Of a DNA stretch of 64,000 bases, positions 47,193 through 58,495 are shown in pieces. The position numbers were made by a program, and so were the translations under genes. Position 1 is the first letter of the stretch. Every line of letters begins with the position of its first letter. Below the pieces are notes generated by a model, which saw only the letters and a list, made by a program, of their open reading frames with translations, was not told the DNA's origin and made no database searches. Source of the DNA: Cercophora sp. LCS_1 (taxonomy: Eukaryota > Ascomycota > Sordariomycetes > Sordariales > Lasiosphaeriaceae); contig JAPZLL010000027.1 of assembly GCA_036250225.1 (NCBI GenBank), positions 248,001 through 312,000 on the forward strand, written 5' to 3'.

Positions 47193-48225
47193 ATGGCGAG
47201 CGCACCCACATCAACACCCCCTGGCGCGGGCTTCGACGCCTCGAAGCAAGGCAAGGCATGTTTGCAAACACCTTGCCCAACCCAATTGACGCGCATCCAT
47301 AACGACATGCCACCACTATTAAAAACCCGTTCTCAATCGCTAGCTAACCTCGGCGCCCCAGGTCCCAGCCCAATTCCTCAACAACGCACCAAAAGATGAA
47401 CCCGCAGTCTACCTCGGCTACGTCAGCCCCGACGTCGGGTACGGCCTCTTCGCGGCGCGAGACCTGGCAAAGGATGAGTTCATCTTCCACGAGGCCCCCA
47501 TAATGACGGCCCTCTTCAACGAGAAGTTTGCATCGGACAAGCACCTCATGCAGACGCAGCACGCAGCCTACCAGACCGCCCTGGCCGAGAACTACGATGC
47601 TCTTGTAGCCGCCTACCCGCGTTTCGCCGCCCAAAACGGGCTGCGTCCTCTCAAATTCCATATCGCGGAACCGGTCCTCACCCATCATCTGGACAAGTAT
47701 CTCGTCCACGGCCGGTACGCCGGCACGATGGTCAGCCAAGCGCAGTACGAGAGTTACACTACGAGTCTCGAAGTATCCGTCCGCCCCTCGGGGGAGGACT
47801 GTCGACGGGCGTGTCTGGATTTTTTCAAACACTATGCTTTTGAGACGACGAAAAAGGGCGCCGGCGGCATCCCGACCAATGCTACAGGTTCGTTGTCACC
47901 GACTTTGTCGACTGCGCACGACGCATGCATTTATTTGCTTGGGTCGCTGATAAACCACTGCTGCACGCCTCCTACGTCGTCGATTCGCAGTAAGATGACG
48001 ACTGCGGGACCGGGGAGTGGCGGTGGTGGACCGAATTGCAGTTGGCGGATTGGACCGTCGGGCCTGGCGCATTTTGTGAGGCCAAAACATATTTGCGTGC
48101 AAGCTAGGAGGGATATCAAAAAGGATGAGCAGTTGACGTGGGATTATGGCAAGAGGGATAAGGGGTTCGTGTGCGAGTGCGATACGTGTCGGGATAGCAT
48201 TGTCGGGCACTGCAGGATGCTGTGA
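47193..48225 (+). CDS. SET-domain protein, putative protein-lysine methyltransferase
   Basis: Predicted AdoMet-dependent lysine methyltransferase; substrate unknown. Exon 2, 47362-48225, carries the whole domain: VYLGYVSPDVGYGLFAARDL (SET start), LGSLINHCC (the NH motif of the active-site pseudoknot), PNCSW, KHICVQARRDIKKDEQLTWD and YGKRDKGFVCECDTC (SET end and post-SET-like cysteines). Between NHCC and PNCSW lies an insert of about 24 residues rich in Thr, Ser and Gly, where most SET proteins have NHSCxPN directly. Exon 1 (47193-47255, MASAPTSTPPGAGFDASKQGK) is joined through an inferred 106-nt GC-AG intron (AAG|GCATGT to CCCCAG); it is the only joining of these segments found that keeps frame. 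Total 308 residues. Exon 1 is less certain than exon 2. Confidence 0.8.
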
Positions 48226-48755
48226 AAGGCGGCATTGCGGCGGTTGCCGCGGATTCAACGGCGTCATCGGCATGCTGTCAAGTGGTTCTCGGTTGGTGTT
48301 GCGGTTACGGTGTTGGCGAGGGAGGTTCTGGTCTTGGCCAAAGCGGAGAGGGGGTTTGGCGTGTTGACTTCGTTCGCTCGTTCTGTTTCTCGCGGTGCTA
48401 CAGCGCCTGCTTTTGGTTGAATCGGCCACGAAGGGTACATCTGGCGACGGTCAAAAGGTCTTTGGTTTGGTTTCTGGGTAGGAAAAAGAAAAATAGCGGT
48501 AGCATTTGTAACCGGGTATCACAGCGTTGTTTGTTGGGTTTTCACAGGAGCACTTTGGAGGAAAAAAAGATATGTTCGTCATGACCCGTCAATCAATTGG
48601 TCGGAATGCAGCACTCGAATTGCTCCTCTCTATCTCGTATTCCTCAAGATAGCAGTATCAGGCATAATCATCAATGCCCCCATGAGCATAACCTTGTCCG
48701 TTTTCGCCGAATCCATGACTGACTGAATGCAAGAACCACCCATATCCCATAGCCC
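48226..48755. other. Convergent intergenic region
   Basis: 530 bp of 3' flank between the convergent SET gene and RPS15. No gene is supported. Confidence 0.6.
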
Positions 48756-49600
<845 letters not shown>

Positions 49601-50194
49601 GATTGCGGTTGTTGTGTTGATCACGACTTCGCTCCGTTCGATAGTCCTAGGTATCGAAGAGCGAAAATGTGAGGGTCGCGATGATGGGAGTGGGTTGAGA
49701 TAATGCCCTGCGTTCCAGCCCTTGGAAGTGGATTGGTGCTGCTCGTTCTGGCGGCGGGTCCACCGTAAAATTCGTAGGGCTTTTTGCCCTCACCAAAACT
49801 ATGACCCCACCTGTGATTGGTGGGCGTTGTGTGCTGTGGCTCGGCAGCGCGCCGTGGCTGCGTGGCGGGTGGGTGATTATCCAGTTAGGTAAGCAAATCG
49901 CCATGCCGTCATCTGTGCAGATGGAGTGGACGCAGTTTCACTTTCGTGCTCGCATACTCATCTCACAGTCGACACCATCATGGCAGCTTGAACGCTTTCT
50001 GTCTACTCTTGTTTTGTGGAGCGCGAGCTGGCGCTACTTCCTGCCTCAGTTCTGAGGGACGCGATATTCCAGCGACGTTTCAGTGTTTGATGTGATCATA
50101 TTTCTCGACTATGTGCACTTCTAAGCTCGCCTAATCGTTATCGAACTCCTGACAACCCCACGGGCTTCATCTACAACACTACGGTTTTCAAGCT
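49601..50194. promoter_or_regulatory. RPS15 promoter and GH53 3' flank
   Basis: 594 bp. An inverted motif CCACC-TGTGATT-GGTGG near 49807-49823, containing ATTGG (CCAAT on the minus strand), lies about 210 bp upstream of the RPS15 start. No further gene is supported. Confidence 0.5.
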
Positions 50195-51304
50195 TTAGAT
50201 ATTCCTGAAGACAGACAAACTGGACAGCGCTTGACCTGACGGGTTGAACATGCAGTTGTCGGCGCACGATGAACCAAGGCCGGCATTGTGAATCCAAGCC
50301 GGCTCCCAGTAAAACAAGCCTACGCCGCGAGGAACACTAGCCACGACATTGGCAACCTGTTGCAGCCAATTGGTCTGTCCAGTAGCAGAGAAGGGAATGC
50401 TTCTTGCGTCGGAAGGGAACTGGTATCTCGGCTGGGGGCACGACGTCGGCCAATTTGTCTCGACCACGAGCACTTCCTTGCCAAAGGTGTTCGCCATGTT
50501 TGTCAAGCTCGTGCGTAGGTTTGCCAAGGTTGCCTTCTCGTTGTAAAAGGGGTAAAAGCTCACGCCCATCTGGTCGTAGTCCGACGTGAGGAAGGCTCCT
50601 TGCTTGAGAAGACTCTCATACCACCACTTCTGTGTGTCCCAGTTCCTGCGCAAGTTTCTCGTCAGTTTCATTCCTGCACCGCCTTTCTCGGAAACTACGT
50701 ACCAGCCATTGTCAAGATGGAGCATGATCTTGGGCTTGGGGCTGAGGTTGGAGTCCTTGATACCCGCGGAAGCGGAGTGCAAGAGTCGGGCAATGTTCCC
50801 CCAGTTGTTGGTTTTCCCGGTGGGCCAGAGGAGACCCGGGGTGATTTCGTTGCCGATCGAGATTATAGTTGGCTGAACGCCCGCATCTTGGAAACGGTTG
50901 GAGACCTCCAATGTGTAGTTATACAGTCTCCAGGAAAGGCCGTCGATGTCACTCGGCCAACCGGATGGGATCGTTTGATGAGCGGGATCAGCCCAGGTAT
51001 CTGAGAAGTGAAGGTTGACGTAAACGCCGAGTCCCACAGCCTTTGCCCGCCGCGCGAGCTGGATGTTGTAATCTAGATTGTAAACACCTCCTGACGGTGT
51101 CACCCAGATACGTTGCCGGACCGTGTTGACGCCGCTATCGGCCAGAATCCTCTCCAGAGGCTGGGCTTGCCCGTTGGCGTTCTTATAGTTCACGCCCGCT
51201 CTCTCTTCGACGATGACCGAGGACCAGTCTACGCCTTTGTACTGGAGAGCGGCGTTGGCGGTTGACAGGCCGGCCAAAAGGGCCGTGAACGAAGAGACGA
51301 ACAT
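50195..51304 (-). CDS. Secreted arabinogalactan endo-beta-1,4-galactanase, GH53
   Basis: Hydrolyses beta-1,4-galactan side chains of pectin outside the cell. A signal peptide (MFVSSFTALLAGLSTANA) precedes ALQYKGVDWSSVIVEERAGV. Family motifs: ILADSGVNTVRQRIWVTPSG, GLGVYVNLHFSDTWADP, IISIGNEITPGLLWP with the acid/base Glu153, GVSFYPFY, and LVVETNWP with the nucleophile Glu263. The C terminus GVGLFYWEPAWIHNAGLGSS is also typical. The unspliced frame is open throughout, but a 57-nt segment (50646-50702, GTACGT to GCGCAG) interrupts the conserved LDNGW-NWD block and is best removed, giving exons 50703-51304 and 50195-50645 and 350 residues, the usual GH53 length. An inverted pair of CCCCGGC/GCCGGGG sites sits 127-163 bp upstream, fitting carbon repression. 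Confidence 0.94.
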   Translation of the reverse strand: MFVSSFTALLAGLSTANAALQYKGVDWSSVIVEERAGVNYKNANGQAQPLERILADSGVNTVRQRIWVTPSGGVYNLDYNIQLARRAKAVGLGVYVNLHFSDTWADPAHQTIPSGWPSDIDGLSWRLYNYTLEVSNRFQDAGVQPTIISIGNEITPGLLWPTGKTNNWGNIARLLHSASAGIKDSNLSPKPKIMLHLDNGWYVVSEKGGAGMKLTRNLRRNWDTQKWWYESLLKQGAFLTSDYDQMGVSFYPFYNEKATLANLRTSLTNMANTFGKEVLVVETNWPTSCPQPRYQFPSDARSIPFSATGQTNWLQQVANVVASVPRGVGLFYWEPAWIHNAGLGSSCADNCMFNPSGQALSSLSVFRNI

Positions 51305-53115
51305 GGTTGACGATCGGTTCAGAGTCTTGACCGAGGGACCGGGATTTAGTCACAGGCCATGCTTGTTCAAAGTATACGATCACGGTGATTGTTTAACTAG
51401 GCTGGTGACACCGTTCACGGAATTATATCTCCCCGGCATTCTAGCCCCTGATTGATGGAAGCCGGGGTGTTGATGGGGAATTGCTTCCTAACATCCCGAC
51501 AACCAGCCAAGTGGGTGCGGGGGAGTCGGCCCTTTGCCGTCTCCGTGGCCCTTGATTGCGGAGGGACAGTCATGTTTGCCATTTCTGGCCAGAGAGGCCA
51601 AGCTGTTTTGCCCCAAGGCTGTCATATGTGACTTGGTTATTTTGCACAGCCGGACCAATCACTTTACACGAAACCTGACACCCCACACCGAACGTTACGA
51701 CCGGAACGAGAAGACGGAGCGTTCCGTCGAGGAAAAGGCGAGCGTTGTGCTACGGCGCTCTTCTGACATGGAAATTACCTGGTTCTGCAAAATGTCCGTC
51801 AATTGGAGGCGTGGATGGGCGGCGTGCCAAGAGATCGAGCATCTTCATGACCTGGACCGCGACTGTCCCGGTCAAGTTCACTCCGGAGGTGGCGCTGGCG
51901 TGCCTTGAATATTCGGAAGACGTTCCGATCGAATGTAACAAAGGCCTTCCCACAATCCGTTTTCGGGTTCCGACTGCAACACCGCCCCTGTGGCATGCGC
52001 CCGTCTGGAAGCTGGGGTTCAGGGGTGGCCGTCATCCTCATCCACGCCGCAGTATCGAAAAAAGTCGGGCGCGAGTAATAAGACCTCGGTGCTTTGCTCC
52101 CAGACGTCCTTCACGACTGATTTATTAGACTATGAGAGTCGGACAACAACATGGAGCTGAAATGATAGCTGCAGTGAAATCCAGCTCACTCTTGGTGTCG
52201 TTGTTGAACCCAATCAAGAGTGAAATTCTGCGGGTTGCCTAAGAATAGAAGTATTCAAGTGCCCCAAAGTTAAATTTCGAGATCAGATGTGAGTTTGAAG
52301 CACAGTCGCCCAGCAAGAAGGCTGGCATGTGGCATGTCGTTGAAGGTCAACTTTGGCATCAGATCGCTGTCGAAAGCCAATCCCGTCACATCCCATGCAG
52401 CGGAAGCAAAGCGGAAGCCACACCACGCATGGGAACCCTGGCAACAGTAAGGTTGGGTTCTGGACACTGTGCCGTCATCAGTCAAGCCCTGCAAGCGCAA
52501 TCGGTCAAGACATCGCGATATTCTACGTCAGCATACAGCAATAGCAGTCAGTAGTGGTAGATATGTATTTGTTTGCCCATCTGGCAATTTCGTTAAGATC
52601 CACGTATTTGCGTCGTTCTGGGGTCATCACCGACCTCCAGACGAATTGGATTTGCACTGTTCGTGGGGTAGCGACCGTTGCGGCTAGCAAAGCTCGGGAT
52701 GCAGCAAGCCAAACTGCCGGCAGCAACTTCCCACGCCTTGAGCTGGCATCACACCAAACGCGACAATCGCCACAACTCCTTTCCAAATGCATCCCGATTC
52801 TTAATTCCCGTGTGTGTGGCTCCTGCCCTTTCTAAATTCCCTAGAACACACGGTGCAGGCCAGCACGGTTGTCCACAGCTGTTGGTCGAGCTCGATTTCA
52901 GCCACGACCTATCCGCAACGAGGATGCACGACGTGCCGTTCTAGCCGAGCTGAGAACCTCCACAACAGCAGGCGGCCCCGACTTCCTTCCGCGAAGTGTC
53001 GAGAAACCTTCCTCCTTCCACCAACCGCAATCGCGTTTCGCGAGCTCTCAGACAAGCGTCGAATTCTCTTCTCACTCTCCTACTCCCAAGCCCCGACCCC
53101 GGGCCATCGTTCACG
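51305..53115. other. 1.8-kb divergent intergenic region
   Basis: Separates the divergent GH53 and glutaredoxin genes. Apart from the CCCCGGC palindrome at 51431-51467, I see no supported feature. The C/T-rich segment from 52900 to 53115 is likely the glutaredoxin leader. Confidence 0.55.
51431..51467. promoter_or_regulatory. Inverted pair of CreA/CRE1-type sites upstream of GH53
   Basis: CCCCGGC at 51431-51437 and GCCGGGG at 51461-51467 form a perfect 7-bp inverted repeat with a 23-nt spacer. Each arm contains CCGGGG on one strand, which fits the SYGGRG consensus for the carbon catabolite repressor CreA/CRE1. Paired sites are the functional form in known targets. Function here is inferred from position before a polysaccharide hydrolase. 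Confidence 0.5.
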
Positions 53116-53953
53116 ATGCCGTCTCCTCGGAGGATCCGCCTCCTTTTCTACGTTGCGCTCGCGACCCTCGTCATAATGCTCTTCTTCACTTCGCATTTCC
53201 GACAGACGCGCGATCAGGATATGCGGACCGCCCAAGATTTTTACCACAAGACCATGAATGCGATGGGTCACGGCCATCGCGATGGAGGGCGCGACGGTCA
53301 AAAGGTGGTGGGCGCACACGACGTCGAGGACGACGAGGTTGCCAAGCAGATGGCTGCGCGCCTGAAAATGGCCGAGCAGAAAGCCAAGGACAGTGCCAAT
53401 GCTAAGGCGCCCAACAAACCCGATGCGCCTGAGGACGTGATTGGGGTGGGTTCCTCGGCGAGCGGACAGAAGAAAGGCAGCGGCGATAAGGAGCAAAGCC
53501 ACGAAACCGAGGAAGAACACGAAGTCGAGGCAGAGCTCAACGCCATCCTAGAGAAGTCTCCAGGTAAGCAACCTGGCCGGACGGAGGTCTTGAACTATGT
53601 TGGGCCCAGACACTGACATGAAAGCAGTGATCATTTTCTCCAAGTCCTATTGCCCCCATTCCCGCAGAGCCAAGGGCATTCTGCTCGACAAGTACGCCAT
53701 TGAACCCGCGCCGTACGTCGTCGAACTTGATATCCACCCCCTGGGCAAGAAGATCCAAGCCGAGTTGGCCAAGAGAACGGGTAGAGCAACGGTTCCCAAT
53801 GTCATGGTTTACGGAGTGAGCATCGGCGGCGGTGACGAGATGGCGGCGCTTGACGCATCCAAAAAACTGGGCGACAAGCTGAAGGAGCTGGGTGGAAAGC
53901 GTATTGAGGTAACGGAGCGCTTCGTCGAAGACAGTGCAAAGAAGGCTGGCTAG
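53116..53953 (+). CDS. Membrane-anchored monothiol glutaredoxin (Grx6/Grx7 type)
   Basis: Glutaredoxin of the early secretory pathway type, acting in glutathione-dependent thiol redox control. Exons 53116-53563 and 53628-53953 (64-nt intron) give 257 residues. A short basic N terminus (MPSPRRIR) precedes one membrane segment, LLFYVALATLVIMLFF, consistent with type II topology. A long charged linker of about 120 residues follows, then the glutaredoxin fold: VIIFSKSYCPHSRRAKGILL, where the active site is Cys158-Pro-His-Ser161, so monothiol. Other fold motifs are ATVPNVMVYGVSIGGGDEM, with the cis-proline after TV and the GG glutathione-binding loop. Yeast Grx6 and Grx7 share the membrane anchor and the single active cysteine; location here is inferred from them. 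Confidence 0.92.
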
Positions 53954-55045
53954 TTCCCTCAGCTGGCACCGGTCAATGCCACGGGAATCTTCAGGTTGCC
54001 GAAATATTACCGGAAGCGGCCGATTCGACGCGCCATTACCGCACGCAGCCCTTATCGAAACGCCCCTTAGCCCATTAGACCTGCCCAGCGGCACTCGATA
54101 CCCCCTCAGACTTCAGATCCAGCGGTACCCCTCAAGATTCGACACGAGATTGCATTATCACCGTTACAGGACCAGTCTGGACAAGTGTCTGCGTTGAGGA
54201 TAGTATCCCGACCCCAACCCCCCCACGATGCGTGTATTCAGTTTGGTTGGATTCTTGGGGCGATAGTCGGGGGGCTCTCGGCGCACTCCAGCAAGGAGAA
54301 GCGCATTGATAAGGTATGGATAGGATTGGATGGATGGATGGATGGATGATGGGTAGAAGAGCGGATGACTCGAGGCGATAGCAGAGCTGCCAGTGTTTCA
54401 GGGTCCACCCTAGCTCAGATCCATGTAATAGACCAAACCACCTGCATCTTTCTTCACCTCTTCCGTTTCGCTTTTGGATTGCGTTATGTATGGGCTGTAT
54501 GGGCTCAAAGGTCTTCTGACCGTCAATGGTGTTGGATGAGATGGCTCGATTATCTTTGGCCGGAAGTCGTGGATGGAAGTCCGGGCAGTGTGGGCTGCGG
54601 CGACGCCTCCAAATCACGCCCCCTCGGCCAAACTAATTTGTAGGGAGGAAAGAGGGGAAAGAGGCATATTTACCGCAAGAGCAACTACGACCACATCAGT
54701 TGGTCATCGTGCCCGCTACGAACGATTGACGAATTGACGACCGCATGAACGAGGTGCGTTGGTTGGCCTGCTGGCTTTTTCTCACTAACCATCAAGGTTC
54801 GCACATCTCCCGTCATCTTGGCTCGGCATCCCTACAACCCACCAACTCAGCCATCGAGGTGTTTTCAGGTAATCATCTACATTCCTCTTGTGGTATTTAT
54901 ACGCAGTTAACCATTTTTGTCTTTCGAGTTGGGGCAGTTTCAGCGATACCGCATCATCTCGACGACTCCCATCGACCTGCCCGCGTATAATCCCCCTCCT
55001 CCCCGTCTCCTTTGTTTCCGGCCTCGTGCTCGACTAGCAATCACC
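53954..55045. other. Intergenic region with (ATGG)n microsatellite
   Basis: 1.1 kb between two plus-strand genes. A tetranucleotide repeat (GGAT)n lies at about 54327-54352. No gene is supported. The right half is probably promoter and leader for the F-box-like gene. Confidence 0.6.
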
Positions 55046-56044
55046 ATGTCGTTCCTCAGCCCCGAAATCCTACTCATGATTGCCGAGCGGGCCGACATGT
55101 CTACCATCTCAGCCATGACGCAGACCTCCAAGGCCACATGCGGTCTTATCATGGAGTACCAGGGTTCCGTCGTCAAGCACAAGTTGGCCACCAGCTCTAT
55201 TCTCTTCCCGCCTTCCGGTGCAATCCTCTCGTCCGCCACGTATACCGAGAGGAAAATTCTGGAGCCCCACACCTTCTACATTACCCAGGAACTCGAGAGA
55301 CGACAGTTCCGAATCAATGCCCTCCTCGAAGACGAAGCCTCGGTGCTCCTAAACCTCATCATAAAGGACGACAAGGCCTGCGGGTTCCTTCCCGAGCGGG
55401 AAACTCAAAACCTAATTGCCGGTTTCAAGCACGCTGCCATGATCCTGGACCGGTTGGGCGACTCTTGCGTTGATGGCCTGTGCGCTGTCAAGTCGACCGA
55501 AGATGATGCCCTCGTCCGCCGCCAGAGTCACCTTGCGCAACTTGACCTCATCCTTCACCGCCTTACATCCCGCGAGTTGGCTTTTCTCAGCACATTTGTC
55601 GACTTTTGTGTTCAGACCTATGCAAAGTTGCACCCCTACGCCCAAGAAGATCCGGCGCCTTGGGTTCGCCTGACCTCCTTTCGCGAGGCCCTGATGCGCA
55701 ATGGCACACTGATCATCTGGGCCTGGTTGGAAAATGCCTTGGCTCCTGCCAGCGGGATCGTAACAACCTCCCCTACCCCAACCGAGCTCACCGAAAAGAT
55801 TATTGAAGACACCCTGGTCGAGATCGAGGAGTGGGAGGAAGGTCCTCGGGCCGAAGACGAAAGGGACTTCCACGAGTCCCACCTCAAGCTGCCTAGCCTC
55901 TACACGTCAGTTAGGGACGCATTTGCTAAGCACACAGGAAGGAACGTGAAGAGAGCGTGGAACGATATGGAGGTCGAGGTGTTGGTCGCCATCAAGGAGG
56001 ACAACTTCAACGTGTCAACAACCACCAAGGCCGCTGAAACATGA
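55046..56044 (+). CDS. F-box-like protein of unknown target
   Basis: Intronless, 332 residues from the ATG at 55046 (context CACCATG). The N terminus MSFLSPEILLMIAERADMST followed by ISAMTQTSKAT has the hydrophobic spacing of an F-box, so it may bind Skp1 in an SCF ubiquitin ligase. The remainder shows no known substrate-binding repeat (no WD40, LRR or kelch). It reads as mostly helical: FLPERETQNLIAGFKHAAMI, HLAQLDLILHRLTSRELAFL and STFVDFCVQTYAKLHPYAQE, with an acidic segment near the C terminus (DTLVEIEEWEEGPRAEDERD). Many filamentous fungi carry families of such proteins. The F-box call is a judgement from one motif, so other functions are possible. Confidence 0.72.
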   Translation: MSFLSPEILLMIAERADMSTISAMTQTSKATCGLIMEYQGSVVKHKLATSSILFPPSGAILSSATYTERKILEPHTFYITQELERRQFRINALLEDEASVLLNLIIKDDKACGFLPERETQNLIAGFKHAAMILDRLGDSCVDGLCAVKSTEDDALVRRQSHLAQLDLILHRLTSRELAFLSTFVDFCVQTYAKLHPYAQEDPAPWVRLTSFREALMRNGTLIIWAWLENALAPASGIVTTSPTPTELTEKIIEDTLVEIEEWEEGPRAEDERDFHESHLKLPSLYTSVRDAFAKHTGRNVKRAWNDMEVEVLVAIKEDNFNVSTTTKAAET

Positions 56045-56959
56045 AGGATATTGTTTCTTTTGTGTTGTTACGAGTTACGAATGCTACGATGTCACGACAG
56101 CGATGAGTTTTTGTTGTAGTCAATGGGCGATGGATAGCGAAAAGGCTGGAAAAAAGGCTGGAAAAGAAGATTGTCATTGACCAGGAGTTTACTATAGAGG
56201 TTGGATTTGCGGGCGGGTTGAATAGGAGTGTCACTTATACTCCTCTGCCCTAAGTTAGCCGCTGTATACAGTCTACCCAAGTCATACATTGTGTTTCTGT
56301 ATCTGTCACGTTCCTTGATAAACGCGTGTGAAGAGCTTGTCGAGTTATTTTTGCGGTCCAGATCATGGGCAATGAAGGCGGGTCAAGCACGTCTTGATGC
56401 CATCGACATCTTCGTTATCACCCATGTCGAGAAACCCTCGCACTTCTTCAGCGTCTGCCCTCCCAGGTAACGCCGACGATGTCGTCGACAAAGGTCAGCA
56501 GAGCTTCACATTGCAGCCCTGGACCTTGAATCAGTCCTGCCAGGTGCATTTGCCCGTGGATAGCCCTCGCTCTCTCTACATGACAAGACGGTCATTGACA
56601 AAATTCCGCGTTCATCTCGTCACCGTCACTGCAAAGTGTGCCAACCTAGGTTTGATGAGGGTAACGCTGACCCGAGGGTAGACTCAGCAGCATTGGTACC
56701 GTCCCCTGTCACAACGACATTGTCCCGGAGTCATGAAGAGTAAACAAAGAGGCATAAAAAAGATGATTGTTAGAGAACAATCAGCACAATGTCTGGTCAG
56801 GTTCTTTGTCAACAATGAGCCTGACAAAAGGTCGACTTCATAAAAAGCGAACAACTCACATCGACCCGGAATTTCTCGTCATATCGCCAAATACCCAATC
56901 AAGGTACCTTGGAGTACGAACAAAACCAGCCGAATAAGCACCAACAATCTCTACCCAGC
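56045..56959. other. Intergenic region
   Basis: 915 bp between plus-strand genes. Open frames here have no recognisable content, and no repeats of note were seen. Confidence 0.6.
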
Positions 56960-58495
56960 ATGTGCCACGTCGAGCTTGACCACTTCTCGTGCGAGCACGT
57001 GGTACTTGTAGCGACGAAGACGTGTAAAAAGCAAGAAAACCCGACAATTAGCGCCATCCGGCTTTGCCCCGATCTATTCGAACTGAACCACGACAAGGAC
57101 CACACATTGTGTCGCAGGTGTAAGAAGGCTATTGCAGCGAAAGCAACCAAGCCCTCTTCCAGACCAAACATTGAGCTGCGTCAAGAGACTGCAAGAGGAA
57201 CGACTGGGTTTGCAGCCCCGCCGGCTCCTCTCTGGGAAGCCAAGCTGACCAGTCCTCATCTTCAAACTAAGCAGTTAAACACACCTCCACGACCCAGCAG
57301 GAGTCCTACGCCCTCTGGGGAGAGACGCTCATCCCGTCAAGGTGACCCCCGCGACCGGATCGGCAACGGACAAGGACTCGGGGCCTTTCAAGGATGGCAG
57401 GAGCCCGAGAGGGTGCTGTTTGGGCGGGAAGGAGCCTCTCGCGGCGCAAGTCTTCGGCATCCATCAATCCGATCGACGCACGGAATCATTGAGAGGATCC
57501 AACCGCCTGCGCCCTCAACCAAGACAAAGGTCAACCAGCCCTCCAAGGTCGCCGCGCCCCGCAACTCTGCTCCAGTTTCGACTTCCACCTATCTGGTATC
57601 TGTTAGCAGCCCGGAATCGATAGCCATGGACAAGGCTGTGGCCGCCGCTGGTGCTGCTGCGGCAGCAGTGCGTGCCCGTTTCAGCAGGAAAGTCTCTAAT
57701 GGTCAGTCCGCGGTGAGTTCTTCAAGAGCGCAACGAACACACGGACATACTAACCGATTTAAAGAGTCAGGTGTAGCGAGACAGCAATCCTCCCAGGAGC
57801 AAGCATCCGCATCGAGACCGTCGCGGATTCCGAGAAGATCGCCGCCTCCCTCAGAACGACATCCACCACCGCAGACGCAACCGAGAAAAACCAGGGCGTC
57901 AATTCCACAAACTGCAGCACAGCTACCATCGAAGCTGCAGAGACGTGGAGCGGTTAGGGAACCAAGCCAATCTGGGAGCTCGAGCCGTCCGGTAGCAACG
58001 TCATCCCGCCAGCCACTAAGATCATCGACCAGCAAGATACCCATCAGACAAAAGTCACCGAAAATGTCAAAGTCTCAAAAGGGAAAAGAAAAGGAGGTTG
58101 TGAAGCCGCTGGAGCAACCCATGTCACGAAAGGGAATAGAGGTTGAGAGGCCGCCGGAGCAGTCTCTGTCACGAAAGGGGAAGGAAAAAGAGGTTGTGAA
58201 GCCACGTACCCCTTCAAGACGGATTCCACTCCCCAACTTTACCATCGAAGGATCATCACTGCGCCCACGGACATCGTCGAGGAACAAGACCTCCAAACCG
58301 ACAGATTCTTCTAAAAAGGTGAGCAGGACTCCCTCCAAGTCGAAAGGCGCCGTGATGAATGTCTTTGAAAGATTGTTTGGCGGTGGTCGTGGTCGTAAAA
58401 AGAAACCCTCTGACACTGATTCAGATAGATCCCTTGAGTGGGCTTGCCAACACGCGCGGACGATAGAGAGGAGCGGGACGAGGCGACCACAATAG
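56960..58495 (+). CDS. Cys/His-rich N-terminal, otherwise disordered protein of unknown function
   Basis: Not recognised. The start ATG at 56960 gives MCHVELDHFSCEHVVLVATK; upstream in-frame codons lack an ATG. The first 60 residues hold regularly placed Cys and His (CHVELDHFSCEH, then TC at residues 21-22, LCPDLFELNHDKDH and LCRRCKKA), suggesting a zinc-binding module like those at the N terminus of several uncharacterised fungal proteins. The rest is basic, Pro/Ser-rich and probably disordered, with repeated short segments around MSRKGIEVERPPEQSLSRKG and KGKEKEVVKP (each twice). The frame is open across a 54-nt segment, 57713-57766, that has GTGAGT, a TACTAAC branch site and an AG end, so it is very likely an intron; splicing gives exons 56960-57712 and 57767-58495 and 493 residues. 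Confidence 0.7.
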   Translation: MCHVELDHFSCEHVVLVATKTCKKQENPTISAIRLCPDLFELNHDKDHTLCRRCKKAIAAKATKPSSRPNIELRQETARGTTGFAAPPAPLWEAKLTSPHLQTKQLNTPPRPSRSPTPSGERRSSRQGDPRDRIGNGQGLGAFQGWQEPERVLFGREGASRGASLRHPSIRSTHGIIERIQPPAPSTKTKVNQPSKVAAPRNSAPVSTSTYLVSVSSPESIAMDKAVAAAGAAAAAVRARFSRKVSNGQSAVSSSRAQRTHGHTNRFKESGVARQQSSQEQASASRPSRIPRRSPPPSERHPPPQTQPRKTRASIPQTAAQLPSKLQRRGAVREPSQSGSSSRPVATSSRQPLRSSTSKIPIRQKSPKMSKSQKGKEKEVVKPLEQPMSRKGIEVERPPEQSLSRKGKEKEVVKPRTPSRRIPLPNFTIEGSSLRPRTSSRNKTSKPTDSSKKVSRTPSKSKGAVMNVFERLFGGGRGRKKKPSDTDSDRSLEWACQHARTIERSGTRRPQ

